In this document: positions 8,071-16,300 of the stretch, piece after piece
Numbering within the stretch: the stretch's first letter is position 1
How the letters are laid out: each line of letters begins with the position of its first letter
Source: Exiguobacterium flavidum
GTDB taxonomy: Bacteria > Bacillota > Bacilli > Exiguobacteriales > Exiguobacteriaceae
Assembly: GCF_003344535.1 (NCBI RefSeq)
Contig: NZ_QPKS01000002.1
Location: 62,001 to 126,000, forward strand
Direction of reading: 5' to 3'
DNA: 64,000 bases
Made by a program: the position numbers and the translations under genes
The notes under the pieces: generated by a model
The model's input: the letters and a program-made list of their open reading frames with translations, nothing else
Told to the model about the DNA's origin: nothing
The model's database searches: none

Positions 8071-9338
8071 GCAAAGTGATGAGAAAGTTCCTCCTGGCGG
8101 TCCTCGCGCCGCTCTTCGTGATGGCACTGCTCAGCTTCGGTCTGACGGCCGTCCTCGTCAATCGCTTCGCTGAAAGCGAGCGGTACGATCAGCTCGCACG
8201 CGAGGCGAACATCATCCAGTCGGCGATCGAAGGCGACGGGGATGCCCCGCGCGAGATCCAGGCGTTCCTGACGGTCGGCGAGGAGACGCGTCTGATCGGG
8301 CGCGGACCACGGATGGCGTTCGACGCGCCGGACTTGTCCCGCTTGAAAGAAGAGGACGTGATCGAGTTCGACGGCAAGAAGCAGCTGACGTACCAGCTGA
8401 AGACCGATGACTACACGATCACGACGTTCCGTGAGGCGCCGCTCGCCGGGCGCGCCTTGAACGGTGTCTATCTCGCGATTGGCGTCGCGCTGCTCGTCAC
8501 GCTCGTCTTAGCTTCACTGCTTGCCTATTTCGTCGGCCGGAACTATACGCGGCCGATCACGGAGCTCCGGACGGTCGCCGAGAAAATCGGGACAGGGGAG
8601 GCCGAGGTTACGCTGCCTGTGCGGCCGAACGACGAGGTAGGAGAGCTGATCGACTCGGTCGGGGCGATGCACGCGCAACTGAAGGAGAAGGAGACGATGC
8701 AGAAGTCGTTCATCGCAGGCATCACGCATGATTTGCGGACGCCGCTCGCGATCATCCGCAACGAGACGGAGGCGCTCGCTGCCGGCATCATCCCCGTCTC
8801 TGAATTAAGTGAGGTCACCGGCAGCATCATCGAGGAGACGGACCGGCTCGGCGTCCTGATCGACGAGACGCTGCTCTACTCGAAGCTCGCCGGCAAAGGG
8901 ATGCCGCTTTCGCGCGTCGAACTGGATGTATCAGAGCTCGCGAAGCAGACGGCGGAGCGCTTAACGGAAACATTCGCTGAGAAGGGTGTGACGCTCGCGC
9001 TGCGGCTTGAGCCGTCGATTCATTCGGTCGACGAGCGGGCGTTCGAGCGGGTGCTCGTCAACTTCCTGATGAACGCGCTCGCCGCTGCGCCGGAAGCGAG
9101 CACGGTCGAGTTCGAGGTGACAAGGGACATGCTCAGCGTCTCGGACGCAGGAAGCGGCGTGCCGATCGACCAGCGCGACCGTATCTGGGAGATGTACGTC
9201 AAGCATGACGGCAGCCAGGGCCACGGGCTCGGTCTCGCGATCAGCCGTCTGATCCTCGAGAGCCACGGCTTCGGTTACGGGGTGGGCGAGAGCAAATTAG
9301 GCGGGGCGAGCTTTTATGTCAAATTCAAGGGGGAATAA
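8067..9338 (+). CDS. Sensor histidine kinase, HAMP-HisKA-HATPase
   Basis: 423 aa. Two membrane segments (about 8-32 and 134-156) enclose a ~100-residue extracytoplasmic sensor region. Then come HAMP (about 157-210), the phospho-acceptor H221 in 'GITHDLRTPLAII', and the ATPase domain with N box 'LVNFLMNAL', G1 'VSDAGSGV' and G2 'GHGLGLAI'. Partner of the preceding response regulator (4-nt overlap) and followed 4 nt later by a small membrane-protein gene. Confidence 0.93.
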   Translation: MSKVMRKFLLAVLAPLFVMALLSFGLTAVLVNRFAESERYDQLAREANIIQSAIEGDGDAPREIQAFLTVGEETRLIGRGPRMAFDAPDLSRLKEEDVIEFDGKKQLTYQLKTDDYTITTFREAPLAGRALNGVYLAIGVALLVTLVLASLLAYFVGRNYTRPITELRTVAEKIGTGEAEVTLPVRPNDEVGELIDSVGAMHAQLKEKETMQKSFIAGITHDLRTPLAIIRNETEALAAGIIPVSELSEVTGSIIEETDRLGVLIDETLLYSKLAGKGMPLSRVELDVSELAKQTAERLTETFAEKGVTLALRLEPSIHSVDERAFERVLVNFLMNALAAAPEASTVEFEVTRDMLSVSDAGSGVPIDQRDRIWEMYVKHDGSQGHGLGLAISRLILESHGFGYGVGESKLGGASFYVKFKGE

Positions 9339-9341
9339 GTT

Positions 9342-9719
9342 ATGCAGACACGAAGGATGATGTTCGCGCTCGCGGCGACATTAGTGTACGCCGCGCCATA
9401 TGGATTTTTTGCGCTCTATCTCGACTGGACGACCGGGACGATGATCGGATATCTCGGCTTGCTCGCGCCGCTTGCGATCGCCTATGCGAGCGGACGGGTC
9501 AAGACGCTGACGCCGCTCGTCCTCGGCAACGTCCTGTCGTACGCGATCTCCTACTATGAAATTGGACGCATGGGGGACGAATGGGCGGGCTACTTCAGTC
9601 CGCTCGCGCCGGAGACGCTACTGATCGTCCTGACGCTCTTCGGAGTGCTGATCCAGGCGTTGATTTGGCTGTCCGCCTGGTCACGCGAAAAAGTGAAGCA
9701 AACAAAAATGCCGTCCTGA
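9342..9719 (+). CDS. Small membrane protein in the two-component operon
   Basis: 125 aa with about four hydrophobic segments ('MMFALAATLVYAAPYGFFALYL', 'GYLGLLAPLAIAYA', 'PLVLGNVLSYAISYY', 'LLIVLTLFGVLIQALIWLSAW') and a Lys-rich C-terminus. GGGGGAA upstream of the ATG. The 4-nt gap to the kinase gene suggests a sensor accessory role, but I do not recognise the family. Its stop codon lies inside the left copy of the 23-bp direct repeat bordering the fic segment. Confidence 0.75.
   Translation: MQTRRMMFALAATLVYAAPYGFFALYLDWTTGTMIGYLGLLAPLAIAYASGRVKTLTPLVLGNVLSYAISYYEIGRMGDEWAGYFSPLAPETLLIVLTLFGVLIQALIWLSAWSREKVKQTKMPS
9697..9719 (+). repeat. 23-bp direct repeat, left copy
   Basis: The 23 bases beginning AGCAAACAAAAATGCCG are identical to 10903-10925. 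The copy spans the end of the preceding membrane-protein gene and forms the left arm of a hairpin. Confidence 0.85.
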
Positions 9720-9732
9720 GCAGGGCAGCATT
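9707..9732 (-). terminator. Terminator-like hairpin left of fic
   Basis: AATGCCGTCCTG / CAGGGCAGCATT pairs over 12 bp with two imperfect positions. The minus strand then reads TTTTTG, so it suits minus-strand transcription best. It shares its left arm with the hairpin at 10913-10967. Confidence 0.5.
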
Positions 9733-9773
9733 CAAGATATTGAAGAATATGAGTAAAGAAAAGAAGTGATAAT

Positions 9774-10904
9774 GTGCCTATCAATCGATTGGGAAAACTT
9801 ATGGTTGAAGTAGAACTCGACAAGGCAATCAAAATCCTTGAGACGCTTGCCATGGTGAACACGAAACTTGGAAAACTGGAGAGCGAGTTTCGTCATTCTG
9901 TCGCGAGTAAGCAGCTGATTCAACTCTTCTCCCTGCAAGAATCTGTCGAGTCTTCTCGAATCGAAGGGACACAGGTCACGTTCATCGATATGATGGAACA
10001 GGCAACGGTCAAGTCGCCTCGCTCGGAAGTCGTCGAGGTCAGGAATTACTTCGACGCGCTGAACATGGGATATGAAGCAGTCCGGAATGGCTATCCGGTG
10101 TCGACGCGGATGATCAAACAGCTGCACGAAGTATTGATGGCAGGTTCTCGCGGCGAGGTTTCGTCGGCCGGGCAGTTCCGAAAGATCCAGAACTTCATCG
10201 GACCGACGAACCGAATCGAGGATGCGTCCTATATTCCAGTCCCCGTCAACGAGATCGATGCCTACATGGAAAACCTCGAAGTGTTCATCAACACGGATGC
10301 CTATGGCAGGATGTTGCCGACGAATCACTTGAAAGGAGCCAGTTATTGTTTCGATGAGGATTCAGCTCCTCTCATCAAGACAGCGATTCTGCATGCGCAA
10401 TTCGAGTCGATTCATCCCTTCCTTGACGGAAATGGACGGCTTGGTCGGATTTTGATCGTCATCTATTTGCTCCAACAGAAAATCATCAACATCCCGGTCT
10501 TCTTCGTCAGCGAGGAGCTCGAGAAGGAGCAAACACGCTACTATGACATGCTGAACGGCGTGCGCGGGGAGAACCCGGACTGGGGAAGTTGGATTTTGTT
10601 CTTCTTGAATGCCTGCAGCCGCATGGCGGACAAGCTGATCCGAAAACTCGAGAACGCGGAACGGTTGGCGCAGGAAGGGAACGAACGCCTGACGAAAGAA
10701 GCGGAGCGTCTCATCTGGCTCAACTCGTTCGAGGAACCAGTCACGACGGCAGCATCGATGAGCAAACGGACGGGCTACAGCATCGCGACGACCCGCCGTA
10801 TCCTGAACGATCTCGTGGACAAAGGATTGCTCTACGTATCGCCGAGCGAGATCCGCAACAGGAAGTACCGAAACTACGAGTTGATTCGTCTGCTCGCAGA
10901 TTAG
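9774..10904 (+). CDS. Fic-family AMP-transferase (class II, self-inhibited)
   Basis: Fic enzymes usually attach AMP to hydroxyl groups of target proteins. 376 aa: Fic_N about 5-90 with inhibitory motif 'SSRIEG' (60-65), whose Glu blocks the active site in class II enzymes; the catalytic motif HPFLDGNGRLGR is complete at 214-225; a C-terminal winged-helix-like region ('AASMSKRTGYSIATTRRIL') spans about 305-376. The start is a GTG at 9774 with a weak AAGTGAT site; an ATG at 9801 is possible. Codons are less G+C-rich than in the neighbours, and the gene sits exactly between two copies of a 23-bp repeat, pointing to acquisition. No antitoxin gene is adjacent. Confidence 0.88.
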   Translation: MPINRLGKLMVEVELDKAIKILETLAMVNTKLGKLESEFRHSVASKQLIQLFSLQESVESSRIEGTQVTFIDMMEQATVKSPRSEVVEVRNYFDALNMGYEAVRNGYPVSTRMIKQLHEVLMAGSRGEVSSAGQFRKIQNFIGPTNRIEDASYIPVPVNEIDAYMENLEVFINTDAYGRMLPTNHLKGASYCFDEDSAPLIKTAILHAQFESIHPFLDGNGRLGRILIVIYLLQQKIINIPVFFVSEELEKEQTRYYDMLNGVRGENPDWGSWILFFLNACSRMADKLIRKLENAERLAQEGNERLTKEAERLIWLNSFEEPVTTAASMSKRTGYSIATTRRILNDLVDKGLLYVSPSEIRNRKYRNYELIRLLAD

Positions 10905-10925
10905 CAAACAAAAATGCCGTCCTGA
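10903..10925 (+). repeat. 23-bp direct repeat, right copy
   Basis: Identical to 9697-9719. Its first two bases are the last two of the fic stop codon, and it forms the left arm of the terminator at 10913-10967. Confidence 0.85.
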
Positions 10926-10967
10926 ACTGAACAGCTCTGAGGGAGCTTATCAGATCAGGGCGGCATT
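10913..10967. terminator. Bidirectional terminator between fic and the minus-strand gene
   Basis: AATGCCGTCCTGA (10913-10925) pairs with TCAGGGCGGCATT (10955-10967). The T-run is on the minus strand (TTTTTG), so it ends the converging gene at 10973. Confidence 0.7.
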
Positions 10968-10972
10968 CCGTC

Positions 10973-11476
10973 TTATTTCTCTTCCTTGTCGTATGCGAGG
11001 CTCGGTTTGACGAGCGTGTAGAACTCGTCGCTCATCCCGACCTTGCTGCCGAGCTGACAGACGAGCTCGAGCGTCTCTTTGTAGAACTCCGAGACGAGGC
11101 CGTGGTTCTTTATGTGCATGTCCTTCATCGCCTTCTCGACGCCGAGGACGACCTTCGCGATCTGCTCGTCCGCGTCGTTGCGGACCGGGACCATGTTCTC
11201 AGGGAGCTTGACTTCCTTCTCGTAGTCGTTGAAGCGGAACGATGCGCCGAAGCCGAGGTGCTCGAGGAAGAAGTGCGGCAGGAGCTTGCTCGCGAAGAAC
11301 TCGTGCCATGCGCTCTCCTTCATCGCTTCCATGTCGCGCTTGAACGACGTCGTCGCGAGCGCGTAGCGGTCATGCGTGTCCTCCATGAATTTCTCGATCA
11401 CCGGCACCTGCATCGCGAACGCGTTCTTCAGTAGATTGTCGAGCTCTTGTTGCGTCAATTGTTTCTGTTCAGCCAT
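10973..11476 (-). CDS. Protein of unknown function
   Basis: 167 aa, soluble and mostly helical, with no signal peptide or membrane segment; starts 'MAEQKQLTQQELDNLLKNAF' and contains 'HEFFASKLLPHFFLEHLGFG'. I do not recognise it. The ATG at 11476 is preferred over one at 11536, because the promoter at 11508-11536 would place the transcription start downstream of the latter. A single-gene transcript. Confidence 0.7.
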   Translation of the reverse strand: MAEQKQLTQQELDNLLKNAFAMQVPVIEKFMEDTHDRYALATTSFKRDMEAMKESAWHEFFASKLLPHFFLEHLGFGASFRFNDYEKEVKLPENMVPVRNDADEQIAKVVLGVEKAMKDMHIKNHGLVSEFYKETLELVCQLGSKVGMSDEFYTLVKPSLAYDKEEK

Positions 11477-11507
11477 CGGACTAACCCCATTTCGTTTCGA
11501 TACCTCT

Positions 11508-11536
11508 ATCGTAAGAAATTTAGATAATTCCGTCAA
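11508..11536 (-). promoter_or_regulatory. Promoter of the unknown minus-strand gene
   Basis: On the minus strand TTGACG (11536-11531), a 17-nt spacer, and TACGAT (11513-11508). It matches the sigma-A consensus well. Confidence 0.65.
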
Positions 11537-11640
11537 ATCTTTTCCGAGTATAAGGTTTACCTATTTCACGAAAAGGAAATAGTTCACTATTACAAACGGC
11601 ATCGTCCTGGTGAAATGGGTTACATATGGGGAGGTCCATC

Positions 11641-12111
11641 ATGAAAAAGTTGATCAGCGGAGCGCTCACGGCAGTGCTTCTCGTACCGGGAACGGCGTCG
11701 GCGGCAGTCGCCTATCAGGGCGGCATCATCAAGAACGACAGCTACGGCTACCGCGTCAAGACGACGGCATCGATCGAGAAGGCGATTCGCGACAAGAAGG
11801 TCGTCGTCGTCAAGAACAAGGACGTCAAGTCGAAGTACGGCTACATCACCCGCAAAGGGACGTTCTCTCTATATTACAAGGTGAAGGGGCAGGACCAGAT
11901 GCTCGTCAACCTCGAGTATGAGCCGAAGAAGCTCTCGAAGGCGGTGTTCAAGCGCGAGGTCGGTTACGGGACGTACCTCGGCGTCCGCGGCAACAAGACG
12001 TACTATTACGTCCTGCCGACGGGACCGGTCGAAGGCGCGCTCGGCAACGCGCGCATCGAGAAGCTGATCAACGACGTGCCAAGCATGATGAAGACGTTCC
12101 GACTGCGCTAG
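11641..12111 (+). CDS. Small secreted protein of unknown function
   Basis: 156 aa with a clear signal peptide ('MKKLISGALTAVLLVPGTASA', cleavage after about residue 21). The mature part is Lys/Tyr-rich and probably beta-rich ('YGYRVKTTASIEKAI', 'GTYLGVRGNKTYYYVLP'). GGGGAGG precedes the ATG. No family recognised. The stop codon is inside the terminator hairpin. Confidence 0.75.
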   Translation: MKKLISGALTAVLLVPGTASAAVAYQGGIIKNDSYGYRVKTTASIEKAIRDKKVVVVKNKDVKSKYGYITRKGTFSLYYKVKGQDQMLVNLEYEPKKLSKAVFKREVGYGTYLGVRGNKTYYYVLPTGPVEGALGNARIEKLINDVPSMMKTFRLR

Positions 12112-12129
12112 CATTCGCTAGTGCTTTTT
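12105..12129 (+). terminator. Terminator of the small secreted protein gene
   Basis: GCGCTAGC / GCTAGTGC stem (one G-T pair), 4-nt loop, then TTTTT; overlaps the stop codon. Confidence 0.8.
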
Positions 12130-12168
12130 CTTCGGACTGTGGATATAGTTAGGATGAGGTGAAGTGAA

Positions 12169-12999
12169 ATGGAATGGACAATCGAAAAAGTGAAACAGAA
12201 GACCGACGTGCTGCAGTTAGAGAAGTGCGTCAACGACCATGACAAGATCGAACTGAAGGTCGCAAGCGACTGGATCGGCGAGAAGGACTACGCGATCTAC
12301 GACGGCGACAGCCTGGTCGGCTACTTGCAGGCGTTCGCCTACTTGCCGACGGAGTGGGAGATCAACGCCTTCGTCGACCCGGACTACCGGAAGCAAGGCG
12401 TCCTGAAGACGCTCGTCGACGCGGCGAAAGCGGACGCGAAGGAAGCTGGCGTCGAAGCGTTCACGTTCGTCTTCGATGAGAACAGCAAGTCGGGCGGCGG
12501 CGTCCTCGAACACTGGAACGCCGAGTACCGGATGACCGAGTACAACATGACGCTCAAGAAGGCGCAGCTCTTCCTGAAGGCGGACCCGGACTTCGAGCTG
12601 CGCGAGGCGACCGACGCCGACCGTCCGTTCATCGTCGAGACGCTCGGTCTCGCCTTCGGCAACGCGCCGGAGGAGGCAGAGGCGATCTACCAGGCGATCG
12701 AGTCGGAGGACCGCATCACCTACATCGGCGTCGCGCACGGCAAGCCGGTCGGCGTCATCCGCGCCTTCCTCGCGAGCGAGACGGCAGCGAGCATCCATGC
12801 CTTCGCTGTCCGTCCGGAGGAGCAGGGCAAAGGGTACGGCAAGAAGATGCTCAAGCTGATGGTCCAGGCGTTGTTCCGGACGGGCCGGACGCAGATCGAG
12901 CTCGATGTCGAGACGGACAACGACCTTGCACTCGAACTCTACAAGGACGCCGGATTCGCCGTCGAACGCGGCTATCATTTCTACATTCTCGAAATCTGA
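12169..12999 (+). CDS. Tandem GNAT acetyltransferase
   Basis: 276 aa, the length of two fused GNAT domains. The N-terminal half has a partial acetyl-CoA motif ('VDPDYRKQGVLKTLVDAA', about 70-87); the C-terminal half has the full motif A ('FAVRPEEQGKGYGKKMLKLM', about 207-226) and 'DNDLALELYKDAGF'. Cytoplasmic; the substrate cannot be read from the sequence. Flanked by its own terminators. Confidence 0.85.
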   Translation: MEWTIEKVKQKTDVLQLEKCVNDHDKIELKVASDWIGEKDYAIYDGDSLVGYLQAFAYLPTEWEINAFVDPDYRKQGVLKTLVDAAKADAKEAGVEAFTFVFDENSKSGGGVLEHWNAEYRMTEYNMTLKKAQLFLKADPDFELREATDADRPFIVETLGLAFGNAPEEAEAIYQAIESEDRITYIGVAHGKPVGVIRAFLASETAASIHAFAVRPEEQGKGYGKKMLKLMVQALFRTGRTQIELDVETDNDLALELYKDAGFAVERGYHFYILEI

Positions 13000-13006
13000 G
13001 AGCAAG

Positions 13007-13036
13007 GCGAAGGGGCAGCGGCTCCTTCGCTTTTTT
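13007..13036 (+). terminator. Terminator of the tandem GNAT gene
   Basis: GCGAAGG / CCTTCGC stem followed by TTTTTT. Confidence 0.8.
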
Positions 13037-13109
13037 GTTCTGAAAAAGTGAAACCTAGTCGCACCCCGTGCGTAAAGATAGTCATGAGACAAATGAGGAG
13101 GAACAAAAG

Positions 13110-13466
13110 ATGACGGAACAACAACGGGCGCTTCAGCCGCTCAAATGGGTCACAGGCGGGCTCGAGGCCTTCCTCGGAATCCCGGTGCTCGGCGGGCTCT
13201 TCATCATGGGGACGGGTTATACGCCGCTCTTCGTCATGCTCGCCTTCCATATCATCGTCGTCGTGTTGACGGCGCGGGCAGGGAAGGTGTCTGCCGGGAA
13301 CATCGTCGGGATCTGCGCCTCGACGATCGGATTCATCCCGGTCGTCGGCATGTTTTTGCACATCTCGGCAGCGATCGTCCTCCTGATCGACGCGGCGCGC
13401 GGTCAGATGCAGCCGGTCGTCCGGGCACGGACGCAAGCGCGTCGCGAGGACGAGCATCCATTCTAA
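13110..13466 (+). CDS. Small membrane protein of unknown function
   Basis: 118 aa with about three hydrophobic segments ('GIPVLGGLFIM', 'YTPLFVMLAFHIIVVVLTA', 'FIPVVGMFLHISAAIVLLI') and a basic C-terminal tail. The ATG at 13110 has GAGGAGG 9 nt upstream; an upstream in-frame start at 13068 lacks such a site. No family recognised. Confidence 0.7.
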   Translation: MTEQQRALQPLKWVTGGLEAFLGIPVLGGLFIMGTGYTPLFVMLAFHIIVVVLTARAGKVSAGNIVGICASTIGFIPVVGMFLHISAAIVLLIDAARGQMQPVVRARTQARREDEHPF

Positions 13467-13478
13467 GCAGGTTCGACA

Positions 13479-13511
13479 GACCGTCAGCGCGTTTCGTGCT
13501 GGCGGTCTTTT
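13479..13511 (+). terminator. Terminator of the small membrane protein gene
   Basis: GACCGTCAGC / GCTGGCGGTC stem followed by TTTT. Confidence 0.8.
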
Positions 13512-13593
13512 CGTATGCAGTCGAAGCGTTTCGAACTCCTGCCCGGGGGAACAGACAGGAAGATTGTCAAAATCGAATGTAGGAGGAAACAGC

Positions 13594-14385
13594 ATGGGAA
13601 AATGGATTCAATCACAAGGGACGAACATCTATGTCGAGGACGTCGGTCGCGGGGAGGCCGTCGTCTTCCTGCACGGCTGGCCGGCGAACAACGACATGTT
13701 CGAATATCAGAAGAATGCCCTGCTTGACGCAGGCTACCGGTACGTCGGGATCGACTTCCGCGGCTTCGGCCGCTCGGACGCGCCGAGTACCGGCTACGAC
13801 TACGCGACGATGGCGCGTGACGTCCATGCCGTCGTCGAGGAACTGAGGCTCGAGGACTTTGCGCTGCTCGGCTTCTCGATGGGCGGGGCGGTCGCGATCC
13901 GGTACGCGTCCGAGCATCCGGTCAAGAAGCTGATCCTCGCCGGCGCCGCGGCGCCGGTCTTTACGCAGCGCGACGACTATCCGTACGGGATGAAGAAGGA
14001 GGAAGTCGACGAATTGATCGCGAGCACGAAGCAGGACCGGCCGTCGATGCTGAAAGGCTTCGGCAAGCAGTTCTTCGCAAAAGACCATCCTGAGCCGCTG
14101 CTCGACTGGTTCCACCACGTCTCGCTCGTCGCGTCTTCGCAAGGGACGATCAACGCGGCGATCGCGCTCCGCGACGAGGACTTGCGCGACCGGCTCGGAC
14201 TCGTCGATAGCGAGACGCTGATCATCCACGGCAAGCAGGACGAGATCTGCCCGTTCGAGTTCGCGCTCGAGATGGAGAAGGGAATCAAAAATGCCCGAAT
14301 CGTCCCGTTCGAGGAGAGCGGGCACGGGACGGTGCTCGACGAGATGGACAAGTTCAACGAGACGCTGCTCGCGTTCCTGCGCTAA
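13594..14385 (+). CDS. Alpha/beta hydrolase (non-haem chloroperoxidase/esterase-like)
   Basis: 263 aa, single-domain hydrolase. Oxyanion-hole 'HGWP' near residues 27-30, nucleophile S95 in GFSMGG, acid Asp in 'HGKQDEICPF', and the catalytic His in 'ESGHGTVLDE'. AGGAGG lies 8 nt before the ATG at 13594. Cytoplasmic, with no signal peptide. The substrate is not predictable. Monocistronic. Confidence 0.88.
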   Translation: MGKWIQSQGTNIYVEDVGRGEAVVFLHGWPANNDMFEYQKNALLDAGYRYVGIDFRGFGRSDAPSTGYDYATMARDVHAVVEELRLEDFALLGFSMGGAVAIRYASEHPVKKLILAGAAAPVFTQRDDYPYGMKKEEVDELIASTKQDRPSMLKGFGKQFFAKDHPEPLLDWFHHVSLVASSQGTINAAIALRDEDLRDRLGLVDSETLIIHGKQDEICPFEFALEMEKGIKNARIVPFEESGHGTVLDEMDKFNETLLAFLR

Positions 14386-14404
14386 AAAACTTGAGGCAAA
14401 CGTG

Positions 14405-14433
14405 TTGACAGGTTCGATTCATGCGTGTAAAGT
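14405..14433 (+). promoter_or_regulatory. Promoter of the T-box/opp leader
   Basis: TTGACA (14405-14410), 17-nt spacer, TAAAGT (14428-14433). It places the transcript start near 14440, at the front of the T-box leader. Confidence 0.75.
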
Positions 14434-14439
14434 TGTCAA

Positions 14440-14732
14440 CAAGTTAGCCATACGATAAATCAACGACGCGGAGTAAGTACCGGCGTGACTGCTGCCAAAG
14501 CGAGCTAGGGAAGGTGAGAGCCTAGCGCAGTAAGACGACACGGGAATGGACCGCTGAGAGCCTGTTGAAAGCAGAGTAGACAGGACGGACGCCCCCGTTA
14601 CCGGGCTAGCTGGTTGTTGGACCAGCGATCGAGAGGGAGAGATTCGTTCTTTCCAATCAGAGGTGGCACCGCGCGGATACAAGCGTCCTCTATACATAGC
14701 TCAGGCTGTGTGTAGAGGGCGCTTTTTGTTGT
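14440..14732 (+). ncRNA. T-box riboswitch leader
   Basis: It has the landmarks of a tRNA-sensing T-box: an AGTA S-turn near 14472, the distal Stem I region 'GCGAGCTAGG...GCCTAGCGC' with a GGTG loop (14500-14540), the conserved 'GGAATGGACCGCTGAG' stretch near 14551, the T-box core AGGTGGCACCGCG (14661-14673), and a terminator at 14683-14727. Uncharged tRNA would stabilise the antiterminator and turn on the downstream binding-protein gene. The specifier triplet lies near 'AAGACGACACGG' (about 14541-14552); GAC (Asp) and ACG (Thr) are both possible, and I could not fold Stem I well enough to decide. It fills the gene-free stretch 14386-14785. Confidence 0.93.
14683..14727 (+). terminator. T-box regulated terminator
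   Basis: A 14-bp stem (GCGTCCTCTATACA / TGTGTAGAGGGCGC, two wobble pairs) followed by TTTTT. The antiterminator would compete through the T-box core just upstream. Confidence 0.9.
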
Positions 14733-14785
14733 AGCAAGAGGGCCGAACCATCCAACGCATTCATTTTTCTCAGGAGGAATCAGAC

Positions 14786-16285
14786 ATGAAGAAGACATTG
14801 ATCGCGGCGGCAAGCACGGCCTTCCTGCTCGCAGGATGCTCGACAGGGGAACAAGAGGAGACGAAGACGGACAAGAAGGTACTGCACACGATGGAGAGCT
14901 ATGACTTGCTGTCGGTCGACCCGGCGGACGCCATCACGTCGAACATCTTCAACCAGATCTACGAAGGACTGTACCGGTTCGACGAGAACAACGAACTCGT
15001 CCCGGCAGCGGCGAAGTCGCACACCGTCTCACGCGACGGAAAGACGTATACGTTCAAGCTCGACGAGAAGGCGAAATGGTCGGACGGCAAGGCCGTCAAG
15101 GCACAGGACTTCGTCTATGCCTACAAGCGGGTGCTCGAGACGAACTCGCCGTTCGCCTACCTGATGGAGCCGGTCGAGAAGACGACGGCGCTCGACGGTC
15201 AGACGCTCGAGATCAAGCTGAAGCGTCCGACGCCGTACTTCCTCAGCATGACGACGTTCGGGACGTACATGCCGGTCCGCTCGGACGTCGTCAAGGAACA
15301 GGGCGACAAGTTCGGCACGGATCCTGCGACGAACGTCTACAACGGACCGTTCACGTTCAAGTCGTACAAGGCGGAGCAAGGCTACGTCCTTGAGAAGAAC
15401 ACGCAGTACGCGGACAAGGAAAACGTCAAGATCGACGCCGTCGACGTCAAGATCATCAAGGACCCGATGCTCGCGATCAACCTGTTCGAGTCGGGCGAGC
15501 TCGACGTCGCGCCGCTCAACTCGGAGAACGTCGTCAACTACAAGGGCAAGAAGGAATACAACACGTTCAGCGACTCGCGGATGTTCTTCATCCGGATGAA
15601 CGAGAAGAACCCGGCGCTCAAAAGTAAGAAGACGCGCCAGGCGATCGACGCGTCGTACGACAAGCAGGGGCTCGTCGACACGCTGCTCGGGAACGGCTCG
15701 CTCGCGGCCGACTACATCGTACCGAAGGAGCTCGACCCGAAGTATGACGAGGGTCGCGAAATCGCGCCGTCGTACGATCAGGCACAAGCTAAAGAAGTGC
15801 TCGGCAAGCAGAACCTGAAGCTCGAGATGATCATCGAGGACGACGACGTCTCGAAGAAGGTCGGCGAGTACATCCAAGGGAAGCTGAAACAAGCCGGCGT
15901 CGATGTCAAGCTGCTGCCGCTGCCGAAGAAGGAACGGCTCGCGCGTGAGACGTCAGGGGAGTATGACCTGTCGCTCGCGAGCTGGGCGCCGGACTATCAG
16001 GACGCGACGACGTACCTCAACCTGTTCATGACGGACAACCCGTTCAACATGATGGGCTACTCGAACAAGAAGTACGACGCGCTCCTGAAGCAGGCGGAAA
16101 GTGAACTCGACGCAGGCAAACGGCTCGACTTGCTGCGCCAGGCGGAAACACTGCTGCTTGACGACCAGGCGATCTCGCCGGTCTACCAGCGGAAGAACGC
16201 CTTCCTGCAGGACACGCGCGTGACGCATCTCGCACGCCACAACGTCGGGACGGATATCTCCTATAAATATGTAGAGATTAAGTGA
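14786..16285 (+). CDS. Oligopeptide ABC transporter substrate-binding lipoprotein (OppA-like)
   Basis: 499 aa, SBP family 5. Signal peptide with lipobox LLAGC (Cys near residue 19), so it is membrane-anchored outside the cell. The family signature 'LDEKAKWSDGKAVKAQDFVYAYKR', broken here as 'KAKWSDGKAV' and 'AQDFVYAYKR', lies near 92-115. It is an orphan: no permease or ATPase genes adjoin, so it must feed a transporter encoded elsewhere. The T-box leader makes its supply respond to shortage of one aminoacyl-tRNA. AGGAGG precedes the ATG. Confidence 0.92.
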   Translation: MKKTLIAAASTAFLLAGCSTGEQEETKTDKKVLHTMESYDLLSVDPADAITSNIFNQIYEGLYRFDENNELVPAAAKSHTVSRDGKTYTFKLDEKAKWSDGKAVKAQDFVYAYKRVLETNSPFAYLMEPVEKTTALDGQTLEIKLKRPTPYFLSMTTFGTYMPVRSDVVKEQGDKFGTDPATNVYNGPFTFKSYKAEQGYVLEKNTQYADKENVKIDAVDVKIIKDPMLAINLFESGELDVAPLNSENVVNYKGKKEYNTFSDSRMFFIRMNEKNPALKSKKTRQAIDASYDKQGLVDTLLGNGSLAADYIVPKELDPKYDEGREIAPSYDQAQAKEVLGKQNLKLEMIIEDDDVSKKVGEYIQGKLKQAGVDVKLLPLPKKERLARETSGEYDLSLASWAPDYQDATTYLNLFMTDNPFNMMGYSNKKYDALLKQAESELDAGKRLDLLRQAETLLLDDQAISPVYQRKNAFLQDTRVTHLARHNVGTDISYKYVEIK

Positions 16286-16300
16286 ACGATTGAAGACCAG

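Noticed and set aside
9697-10925. Insertion sequence or composite transposon around fic
   Set aside because: No transposase, no terminal inverted repeats, and a 23-bp duplication is longer than usual target-site duplications. Reported instead as a cassette-like insertion.
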